The notes beneath the pieces were generated by a model that searched no databases, was not told the DNA's origin, and worked only from the letters and a program-made list of their open reading frames with translations. Shown one piece after another: positions 44,900-54,900 of a DNA stretch of 64,000 nt. The DNA is from Heligmosomoides polygyrus polygyrus (taxonomy: Eukaryota > Nematoda > Chromadorea > Rhabditida > Heligmosomidae), in NCBI GenBank assembly GCA_947396885.1, contig OX377204.1, forward strand, positions 94,560,728 to 94,624,727, written 5' to 3'. Numbering within the stretch: the first letter of the stretch is position 1; each line of letters starts with the position of its first letter. The translations under genes were made by a program, and so were the position numbers.

Positions 44900-46630
44900 A
44901 ACCACTCAGGAGAGAATGGCGAAGTAAATGAGTCACCATTCCCCTAAGAGCGGTGAACTGATAAGGCGAACACTCCAGGCATATCCGAAGAGCCATGGAA
45001 AACACATATGGGTCTATCCCTGTCATGATACGTTCAGTAGCACTCGCTGACTCTGAGTAGACGCTGAAAGGTCTAAAGATTGTGGCGTAGTCGGCTTGCG
45101 AAAGCTGAACCGCTCTCTTTCGCTAGGCTCAGCCAAACAGAACCTTCCATATTTCACGGGCGAAGAATGGGATAAACTCTTAGGTTTTAGCAGCCATAAT
45201 GGGTTAAACTCCCGGACTCTAGCGGGCATCTAACATCCATTTAAAGCAGCGTGGGCTACACTACATAATAGTTCCGAAACCTTCCTCAGAGCCTGAAAGG
45301 ATCAAATCAATTAGGTGTTACCCCTCCAAATATCTCCCGAAAATTCAATGTTTACAAAATTCAAAGTCATTTGTTTGAAAGCCCGCTAATGGAGAGTTTC
45401 GGCTCGACGGCGCTTGCACTAGAATAACGAACTGCTCGCACAATCACAAGATGTGACGCCACGCGGTATAGAAATTAGGAATATAACGGCCACAACCGCC
45501 GAGTCGAAACCTCAAACTTGGGTAATTAAACCTTTATTACAAATATAACACGACATAACAATAACGCAAATAATAGACAACAATGAGACACGCGATGATT
45601 AAAGACACTAAGGATGAGGGTCACTACGAATTGTTGCTTCCCGGCTTCTTACGTGGATCGTTCTCGAGGGTAGCGATAGACGATCATGAATTCATCACCG
45701 TTGTCTGCACCAGACCCTTGCTCCCTTAAGTGCTGGTCCCCCCCCCCCTTTAAACTCGCTTCCTTCTAACTCCTGACTTGAGACCCACCGCGCTCCCTGT
45801 CATGGTTGCCACCCAGGATCCTAGCGCTCCTTACCTCAGTCGCACGACGAGTGAAGACCCCAGAGGCACCCAACCGAAGAGTTGAAAGGAGAAGGAAAGG
45901 AGAAGACCGGCTAGCGGCCGACGACGGCAGTCCACTGCCTCGCGCTCCCTTCCATCGACACTCGCTTCCCGTCACGACGGCATCGACCTGAACGATTGTC
46001 GGTGGCTCACGTTTGCGATCACCACGGGCGCCTCGAAGGAGACGGCAATGCCGTCAACGTCAACACGCTACCCGACCAAGTTATCGATAGATCGCGCCCT
46101 TGACCACGCGAAGGGCTCAAAGGGGGCGCAATGAAGGGGTTAAAAAGGTCGGCTTTGCCGACAGAGAGCATGCAAATACCGCACCTCACCATAGTCCACT
46201 GAAGGACCAGAGGCCACACAGGATGGAGCAGGAGTACGGGAAAGCACCTAGATCAGCTTGAAATCCGAGCCTGAGATAGAGTTTGAACTCGCGCATATAT
46301 ACAAGCATTAATTCCCCTTTTCCCTGTTGCCTTTGGGATCTAGATCCGGAACGCCTCAAGGGCTTTGCGCGCCGACGGTTGAACCTCGCGCCCCAGAACT
46401 CTCATCTCAACGCCAAAGTCCTCCTCACCATAAGAATGAATCCCTGGAGGTGGCTCGGGAAGTAGCCACTCTCAACGGCAATTCTCTTCGTAAACACCCC
46501 CCCTCGGACCATAGGGGAGGTTGGTTTAAAAAAACGGCACTTAACTACGAAAATTCTCTTTCTGATGCAGTTCATCGATGAAGTGAGCACTTCTACACGG
46601 ACGTGTCTGACAAGGGAAGGATAGTAGGTG
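44900..46630. other. Upstream of the UBX gene: no exon or promoter recognised
   Basis: A repeat end CAGAGCCTGAAAGGATCAAA at 45289 recurs inverted near 48590. Poly-C at 45740. A UBA-like exon was looked for here without success. Confidence 0.4.
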
Positions 46631-46632
46631 AT

Positions 46633-47245
46633 CATGGGACTTTGAGACGAGACGTACATCACTGGATGCGGCTTCGAACGCTGATTCCAAATGTGTGTTG
46701 CGTTTCTGCTGTGCGCATCTGTGAACGGAGTTATGGAGCATTTTCATAGCAGGCTTCTTTGCCGTCTAGGTCCGCGCAGAGCGGGCCAATCAACAGGGAG
46801 CAAGCTCAGGTAGCACTGAAACTGGGCTGCCGGCCGAGCAGTGGTAGCGCAGGGGGTAGAGGAGCGGCGTGGTGAGACGGGCTGGTTTATGGTTCGACTT
46901 CCATGTGGTGCAGGATTTTTGCGCTTTTTAAAAAAGATCTAGATGACCATGGGACTTTGAGATGGGACTTATATCGTTGGATGCAGCTTCGAACGCTGAT
47001 TCCAAACATGTATTCCGTTTCTGCTATGCGCATCTGTGAACGGAGTTATGGACCATTTTCTCAGCAGGCTCCTTTGCCCTCTAGGTCCACGCAGAGCGAG
47101 CCAGTCACAGGAGAGCGAGCTCAAGTAGGGTTAAAACTGTGCTGTCGGGCGAGCAGTGGTGGCGCAGAGCTAGAGGAGCGCCGTGGTGAGACGGTGTGGT
47201 TTATGGTTCTACATCCCTGTGGTGCAGGATTTTTGCAGTTCCTAA
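46633..47245 (+). repeat. Tandem pair of SINE-2 (tRNA-like 3' end)
   Basis: Two ~300-bp units starting CATGGGACTTTGAGA (46633 and 46950). Each ends with a tRNA-like part: A box GGTAGCGCAGGGGG (46849), B box GGTTCGACTTCC (46892), then GTGGTGCAGGATTTTTG and AAAAGATCT. Confidence 0.75.
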
Positions 47246-47589
47246 AAGAGATCTGACACGATCTACCTCGATGCTCCCGCATTGCACATCTCGCTGGATG
47301 GATGCGGAACTGCTAGCCATCTTCTTCTCTTGCCTTGTAGGAAGGCGTGGAGTATCAGAAGGAGCGAACTCTTCCAAAAGGCACGCCAACACAACAGCTG
47401 ATGAGAACACAGTTTGGAAGATAAGTCGGCAGTATTGTCCTTACCGACCCCGTGTGTCGAAAAAAATTCGCTCAAGGGGGTTATTTCTGGCATTGATCAC
47501 CCACATGTAAGTATGAGTGGTGGGATCATGGTAATTGATTTCGCCATTTCGCCCAAACTTCGCCATTTGGCATACAGAGCTTTGGTTGA

Positions 47590-47912
47590 TCGTGGCAGAT
47601 CTTTTTTAGGAAATACAAAAATCCTGCACCACAGGGGAGTCGAACCATAAACCACCCCGTCTCACCACGCCGTTCCTCTACCCCCTTCGCCACCACTGCT
47701 CGGCAAGCAGCACAGTTTTAACCCTACTTGAGCTCGCTCTCTTGTGATTGGGCCGTTCTGCGTAGACCTAGAGGGCAAACAAGCCTGCTACGAAAATGCT
47801 CCATAACTCCGTTCACAGATGCGCACAGCAGAAACGCAACACATATTTGGAATCAGCGTTCGAAGCCGCATCCAGCGATGTACGTCTTGTCTCAAAGTCC
47901 CATGGTCACCTA
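47590..47912 (-). repeat. SINE-2, inverted copy
   Basis: Same unit on the minus strand: CATGGGACTTTGAGACAAG near 47905, tRNA-like part GAGTCGAACCATAAACC at 47637-47705, AGATCTTTTTTAGGAAATAC at its end. Confidence 0.75.
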
Positions 47913-47929
47913 GTATCCCTCCTTGCGAG

Positions 47930-48430
47930 AAGATCTGGACGGGAAAATTAAGTCGCGGTGGTTGATCTTACACCTGACAAACTTAAGACCCAGATGGCTC
48001 GCAAGCGGCCGCATCTGCGGAACCCCTAACTGTGTGGTTTGCCCAGCGGGAAAGGACTGCACGCTTCGGCTGTAGTCTACCTCCTGTCTAGCTTGTGGCC
48101 AGGAGTACATCTCCAAAATCGGTCGTGCTCTGCAAGTGAGAATAAAGGAGCATCTGGATGGTAAGGAGGAGCTAAGGGCATCCACTGCCCTAGGTTACCA
48201 TGGGATCAGTTGTCATGGCAAGGGTATGTTAGCGTTGAGGTGAGGATTCTGGGGACGAGGTTCAAACGTAGGCGCGCAAACTTTGGAATCCATGGGATAG
48301 ATCCAGAACGCCCATGAGACGTTCTGGATCTATTACATGGATCCCAATGTCAAACGGAAGCGGGAATGCCTGTACATAACGAGCGAGCTCAAGCCCTACC
48401 TCAGTCTCGCATTTTACCCTGGGGTAGGTG
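47930..48430 (+). pseudogene. Penelope-like retroelement, 3' fragment with GIY-YIG-like endonuclease region
   Basis: Frames read CGTPNCVVCPAGKDCTLRL, CLACGQEYISKIGRALQVRI then KEHLDG, and later YYMDPNVKRKRECLYITSEL. The order C-x2-C, EYI..IGR and RIKEHL fits the GIY-YIG endonuclease tail of Penelope-like elements. Several frameshifts; the reverse transcriptase is missing. Confidence 0.6.
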
Positions 48431-49588
48431 CTGTCCTACACCCCTGCTCCACCCTGTGCGGCTTTCGCTGGCCATACAGTGGACTATGGAGAGGTACGGT
48501 ACTTGGATCCTCTCTATTGCGCAGGGTTTCAAAGATTTGGCATTGAATTTTGTAAGATTGAGATGTTTGGTGGGGTAACTCCTAATTGATTTGACCCTTT
48601 CAGCTTCTGGCGAAGGCGATCCAGCCGAAACATTAGCCAATGAAGTCGATTAGCAACCTCGTGACGAGCTCGGAAAATCTATAGAAAAACTCAAACATGC
48701 CGTGGTTCATGAAGAGTCTAAGGCCTATGTTATACTTCGGCGACGTCGGCGACAGTGTTGCGCAGGCTGCTACGCACTACGTAGCACCTCGTACTGCGAA
48801 GAAAACATTCAATACATTAAAATGGCTGAAACCTTTGGTCAGACCTAATAGATAAACCTAATTAAATCCGATCTAATAAAGAGCTATACACCTCTTTTTC
48901 ATTGTAGTGATTATAGTCATGCCCTAAATGTCGTTGCTTATTGTTCTTCATCGTTTTTTTTTTCGTGAAAATCGTCCCTCCTCCGTGAAAATGCGCATCT
49001 AGTTATTTACTGCGCACTTTTCGTTGTTAAAGAACGAAATTCTTTCTAAGTACACCGGAGTATACTGGAGCATTTTTTCTGCTCTCACGGAGCACACCAT
49101 TCTATTCTACACGACTTTATTTCATTCTAAACAAATAATTACAAGGTAAATACATTCGACAGATAAGTTTTTAGGCGCTTACACAATGCGAACGAGCACA
49201 GCTGTAACGAGAATAATTCTGAAACCCCTAGCGGTCAACTGCTGATGAACTTTCGGTGAAGTACGCCGGTAAAATTCACCAATAGGTGAAAGGATTTTCG
49301 CACACTAGTGGCCGACGTTCCTCCAGCGGAGCAATAGAATTTCGAATAAGTGTTTTTTTAACTTGTTTCGTGTGTAGCGTTCACAGTATGGTGTTTGCAC
49401 GCAATTACACAAATTACGCGTCATCTTATGTCGCCATCCTTAGTAGTCTCTTACACTCGTCGCGGTCAACTGCAAGGACAACTATTATAGTTCACCGAAG
49501 AAATTGACCGTCAGGGGCAGGATTCATCAACGACTTACAGCAATTTAACAGAGAAAATTACAGCCGAGATCCCTGATAGCGCGGCTTA

Positions 49589-50365
49589 GGCCTATGGTAT
49601 AGTCCCGCGGGAGTAACCGCGGGACGTCCGCGGACGGGAAGTGCACCTCGGAAGGTGGTCGTCGACCCGGCACGGTTGACGGCGGACACTGAATGATAAT
49701 CGCGCTGGAGCGTTTTATCACTCCGTGCACTAGAAACGTTCCAAGTTCGCGGAATCGGTCGCTTTCGAAACGGAGCACATTTATTTTTGATAAGGCTCGT
49801 GCACAGTTCGGCAGCGCAGTGAACCACCCATGTTGTAGCATAGGCGGTTCACTGCGCTGTGCCACAGCGCGGAGCCACCGCGCGGTGAGGGGCCGTGCAC
49901 ACTCACCGCGCAGTGGCACCGCGCGGTGTCACTGCGCTGAGGGAATTGGAGCTCCCATTTTCACCGCGCTGTGCCGTGGCGTGGCGTGTGGCTCGCGGGA
50001 TTGCGTACCATGCGCGCCTCTGCTGGCAACCTTCCAGCTACGCAGCGCTACCGCACCGCGCCGACGTGGGGGATGTGGCAAAAAATGAACCTCTCAGCGC
50101 GGTGCCACAGCGCAGTGAAACTGTGCACGAGCCTATAGCGTTTTTGATAACGCCGACCGACAGCCTCCCGCGGTGCGTTGCACTGCGGGCGGTTGTCGGT
50201 CGGCGGGGTCGTTCGGCGGACGAGAAGTATACCATCCCGTTCACCGACCGCAGCCGACGATCCGCGGAAAATTGGTGTTGCGGACTGCGGCTATTGGGCA
50301 CGCGTTGGGTCCCGACTAGATTATTCCCGTTCCAAGAATACTTCCGAGGGACTATACCATAGGCC
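49589..50365. mobile_element. GGCC-type MITE (GGCCTATGGTATAGTCCC), TTA duplicated
   Basis: Ends exactly inverted: GGCCTATGGTATAGTCCC and GGGACTATACCATAGGCC, with TTA on both sides (49586-49588, 50366-50368). Confidence 0.9.
49794..50133. mobile_element. Innermost element (GGCTCGTGCACAGTT) of a three-level nest
   Basis: GGCTCGTGCACAGTT at the left and AACTGTGCACGAGCC near the right (with one base change); arms of CACCGCGC / GCGCGGTG. Flanked by TAA and TAT. Confidence 0.75.
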
Positions 50366-50583
50366 TTATCCAGCGATATGGTGAGCGATAAGCCGCGCTA
50401 TCTGAGTTTTCCGTTGTGAATTCTCTGTTAAAGCTGCGTAAGTCGTTGATGAATCCGACCCCAGAATGATCGCATTTCTCTTGAAATTGGACGAAATTTC
50501 TATGATGCGACATTTCTATGAGGCGTACCTTATCCCCATCGAGGCGTATTTTTAGGGCAATCCATAGGCGCAATTTATATGTA

Positions 50584-51636
50584 TTAGGTTGTCCCATAAG
50601 TCCCCGCCGTTTTTTTCAACGATTCACTGCAGATTTCGCCGGCGGTCTCTTGCACAGCGCTGCATAGCTTTCGAAAGAGAATGATTTGTTTTATCAGAGC
50701 ATGTAATGCATTTCTTTTTTCATCACGAATTTTGTCAATTTTTAGGTCGTTGAAGTGAAAAGTGAGAAAGTGAAAAAGTAGCCACTTGCGCACTTGTTCT
50801 CTCCGCTTAGGTTTGTAATTTTTTGCGCAGTTTTTTTTTTGAGCATTTGGAAGACAATGTTCTGTACTGCAAGAATATGTGTTAGCGCTATTTGCTCATT
50901 TGTCCTTTATTGATTTTTAGGTCATCAAATTGGGACGTGCGAAGGAGAATGGTTATTTTTGCCGACAGCTCCTGCTCAGTGGTTGGACTTTTTGGGTTGG
51001 TGTCATATGTCGTTTGGAAGAGGATGTCTTGTTCAGTAAGAATTTGTGGCGCGTTTATTGGCTTACGCTGATTTCTGTCGAATATCAACAACTGAACAAG
51101 GAGAAGGAGTTGTCGGTGAAGACGATTTTTCTCTTTTTGGCATTTTGTTGATATTCAAAAGAAATCAATAAACGCGACACATATTCTTATAGAGCAAGAC
51201 ATTCTCTTTCGAATGGCATATGACACCAACCCAAAAAGTCCAACCACAGAGCAGGATATGTCGGCAAAAATAACCATCCTCCTTCGGACGTCCCACTTTG
51301 ATGACCTAAAAATCAATAATAGATAAATGAGCAAATAGCACTAACACATATTCTTGTAGCACAGAACATTGCCTTCCAAACGCTATAAAAAACTGCGCAA
51401 AAATTACAAACCTAAGTGGAGAGAACAAGTGTGCAAATGGCTACTTTTCACTTTTTCACTTTTCACTTCAGCGACCTAAAAATTAACAAAATTCATGATG
51501 AAGAAAGAACTGCAATACACGCTCTGATAGACCAAATCATTCTCTTTCAAACGCTGTGCAGCGCTATGCATGAGACCGCCGGCGAAATCTGCAGTGAATC
51601 GTTGAAAAAACGGCGAAGACTTATGGGACAACCTAA
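50584..51636. mobile_element. 1,053-bp palindromic mariner-type element
   Basis: Almost the whole element is one inverted repeat: arms 50584-~51075 and ~51140-51636, ends TTAGGTTGTCCCATAAGTC / GACTTATGGGACAACCTAA at TA. No transposase. Confidence 0.9.
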
Positions 51637-51760
51637 TACTTCCGACGCCGAGCGAAGCAACGGCATGTAAAGTGGCCAAATTGATAGATCGCGTCGCTCG
51701 ATCAATGTGGCCACAATACGTGGCGTCGCGTCGCTCGGCGTCGAAGTATAAACGGGCCCA
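51637..51760. repeat. Right part of a GGCC-type MITE split by the palindromic mariner
   Basis: ACTTCCGACGCCGAGC...GTATAAACGGGCCC. The missing left terminus seems to be TAGGCGCAATTTATATG, just left of 50584. Confidence 0.6.
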
Positions 51761-51966
51761 TAATTCATTTTATGCGCCCGCCCAATGTAACAAGTTCTAC
51801 TGCCGACGAAATTCCGGTCACCTGCCGGTGAAATTTCACCTGTGAACTATATCTGGGATCATCCACGTTCACTCGCAGTAGTCCGTTGGGAGTTTCAGAG
51901 TCATTTCGCTACAGCTGTGGCTCCATCGTCTTACGTAAGTACCCAATTTCAAACATGAACACAGAG

Positions 51967-54900
51967 CTATAAATTCATTGGCTTAATCGGCACTCCCACG
52001 ACGGAGTTCACCGGCGGCAACTCCTCCACGACCGGTTGAATTGGCGCGTCTTCAGATGGCTTCTGCTCCGCTTTCTGCTGTTTCTCTTCGGTCAACGGTC
52101 CCGTCGTCGCATTGTCCATCTTGGCCTCCCTCTTGTGCTGTGAATTCAGGAGTTTCCCAGGCGATCGACGGATGTCGCTCGAACTCGGCTTCAAACTCAC
52201 TGCAGATGAGTTTCCGGGTGTCATCGTCGTCGCTGGAACAGTGGCGTTCTCACTGACGTCTTGAGTGACTTTGAGGGAGCCTGAGACTTCCACGAGCTTC
52301 ACCGGTTCCACCATCTTGTACTTCAGGTACTTCATGAATGTGACTTCAGTGGACGGCTGTGGGGTGATGCTAGAATTCCTGGGGAGGAGCGCACGCGGTG
52401 GCGTCGAAGTACGGTTGGAGCTGGTCGTTACAGGGAAGCCGTACTTCTGGAGCAGTTCTTCAGGACGCCTTGAGGCTGTACTCGCACTCGGCGGCATTCT
52501 TGACGTAGAGAAATTGGTGGCAATTGTAGAGGTTTCTATACGCTCTGCTGTTCTCGTCGTCATCTTCGAAGCAGTCACGGCTATTGACTTCGTTACGCTC
52601 GAGCTGAAAATCCTTCTGAAGTTCTCGGTGCTCTCCTTCTTGGGACCATTTGTCACTGAAACTGCAAACCCATTCAAACAGTTGTGAAAGGTCTTAAGCA
52701 GATGAGAATCACTCACCTTTGTACTTACTCGTGCCGGCGCATCGTCGTTCATCTTCATCTGATCCGTCTTCGCAGTCCCGCACACGGTCGCACAGACGAT
52801 CAGCGTTCAGACAGCGTTTGTCACAGCTTAAATGAGTGCTTTGTGGGTGAGATAAGGGACATGAAGTGACCGAGGGACCCGTGCGGAATTTCTGGAGGAT
52901 AATCTTGGTTGTGGGCTTTCAAGAGCGTCGAAAAAGTCGTGAAGAAGACGAAGAACGGTCCAGCTCGGTGCCACCTAATCGGCATCAATGCTTCTCCTAC
53001 ACTAACGTGTAGTAGGTCTCTAGCTCCCGCTTGAAGGAGCATCGAAACCACTTTCTTACAAGGGAAGCCCGTGAACTTCTCCCTCCCTCCAAAGATTCCC
53101 AACGGGACCTACTTGATGTTGTAGGGCGTGAGGCGAGGAGCACGGGCGGAGTGGCGTTCTACCCCCGCCCTTTAAACAGAGGCGTGGCAAATGTCTGCGT
53201 CTCCACTATCTCGTAAGACAGCTCTCCCTGGACTCTTGAGCAAGCCCAGGGGGTTGGGGGTGAGCGGACCAGGGGGACGCAGGGGTAGAACGCTCGACCC
53301 CCCCCCCATGCGATCGCCAGGATGCATGCCATCCACCAGCATTGACGAGTTGGTCAAGTGAGTAGTGTTGGGGACTCGTAAGCACGAGGTCCCGGGTTCG
53401 GATCCAGACCTATGCAGATTGCTGTAGTGGTTCTGCATCTTCTGCCACTATCATGGAATCATATAGATTTTTTCTCATTTTGACACTATTGCATACATGC
53501 ATTAGACGCAGAAACTGCGACCGACAGTTTCATTTGACTTCGTTTTCACGCAGATTTCCTTCCAAAGTGTCTGCGCTCGATATGCACCTTGTCGACAATC
53601 TGTTTACAATTGATGTACTATTAGCGCATGTTTCTTTCTTGCAAAGACCTTGACTGAAGACGGGTCAGCACAGACACACCCGTGTATGAGCTGACCCGTC
53701 TTCAACCAAGGTGTTCGCAAGAGAGAAACATGCGTTATGAAAAACCAGACGTTCAACGGCCTGCCGGCCGCCAAACGTCTGGTTGGGGCTTCGCCCAAAC
53801 CCGGAGAATAGAACACCCCGAACGTCTTCTTCTCCTCTTTAGCCCTTCTCTCATTCATTAAAAAACTGGTTTTGCTGAATAGAATGGTATAGCGGAATAG
53901 GGCAAAACAGGTCCATCACCTTCACTGGGCTACCCTTAACTGGTCCCTTATCACTGGTTCCCCTTTATTGTCAGCCCTTTTCCGGTTCACTCTTCACTGG
54001 TTCCCCCCCCCCCCCTTCGTCGGTCACTACTACTGCTCCCACCTTCACTGGACCTCCCCTTACTGGTCCCCTCTTTGCTGGTCATCCTATCCTCCACCGA
54101 TCCCCCATAGTATACATACACTAGCAAAGTGTCAAAACAGATCTTCTTCTTCTTCTCCAGAGCGTTTGGTCCCGTGCAGTCGCAGGGTCCGCTGTTCTTG
54201 TGATCTGTCGCCCCCTCATCCTATCAAGGGCTTCATCTGCGGTGGCACCGACTTCGGCGAGATTTTTCTTGATGACGTCCTTCCACCTTTTCCTTGGGGC
54301 GGCTGTCGGATGCTTTCCGGGTACCTTGAAATCTAGGGCCAACCTTATGTTGTGATTTTCTGGTCTTCTAAGAAAGTGCCCATACCACCTCAGGTGCTGC
54401 TCTCTCATCTTCAGCTGGATCGGGGCTGTCTTCATCACTGCCCTAACATCCTCGTTTCGCACCCTGTCCCGACGGGTCCATCCACATGCCCATCTGAGCA
54501 TCCTTATTTCCGCAGCGTGCAGTTACCGCTCCTGCGCCTAACCCAGGGCCCAACACTCACTGCCGTAGAGCAGGGCAGACCTCACACCTGTTCTGTAAAG
54601 CTTACCTTTGAGCGTCCTAGAGCAACTACGGTACCAGAGCATCTCTGTGGACTCCCTCCACCTGAGCCAGGCTGCGTTTATCCGTCCCCTGACCGCCTGG
54701 TCCATAGTTCCTTCCTCGGATAGGTCACTTCCGAGGTGGCGGAATTCTTCTACCTTCTCGATCGTTTTCCCTTGACAGTCTAGGGTCGATCCAGCGCACT
54801 GCTAAGAGCTGATGAACTTCGTCTTCTTCGCGTTCAGCCGTAGGCCGTTGTCTGCGAGGGCTCTCTGCCACAGCTGCACCTTCTCCTCCAGCTCCTCCTG

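Larger units (their letters stand above)
49520..50456. mobile_element. GATTCATC element containing a nested insertion
   Basis: Left GGATTCATCAACGACTTAC, right GTAAGTCGTTGATGAATCC; stems AACAGAGAAAATT / AATTCTCTGTT. Interrupted at its palindromic centre GCGCGGCTTA by the 49589-50365 element. Confidence 0.85.

Noticed and set aside
46838..46912. tRNA gene
   Set aside because: Same tRNA-like sequence occurs in three repeat copies; arms do not form a proper cloverleaf.
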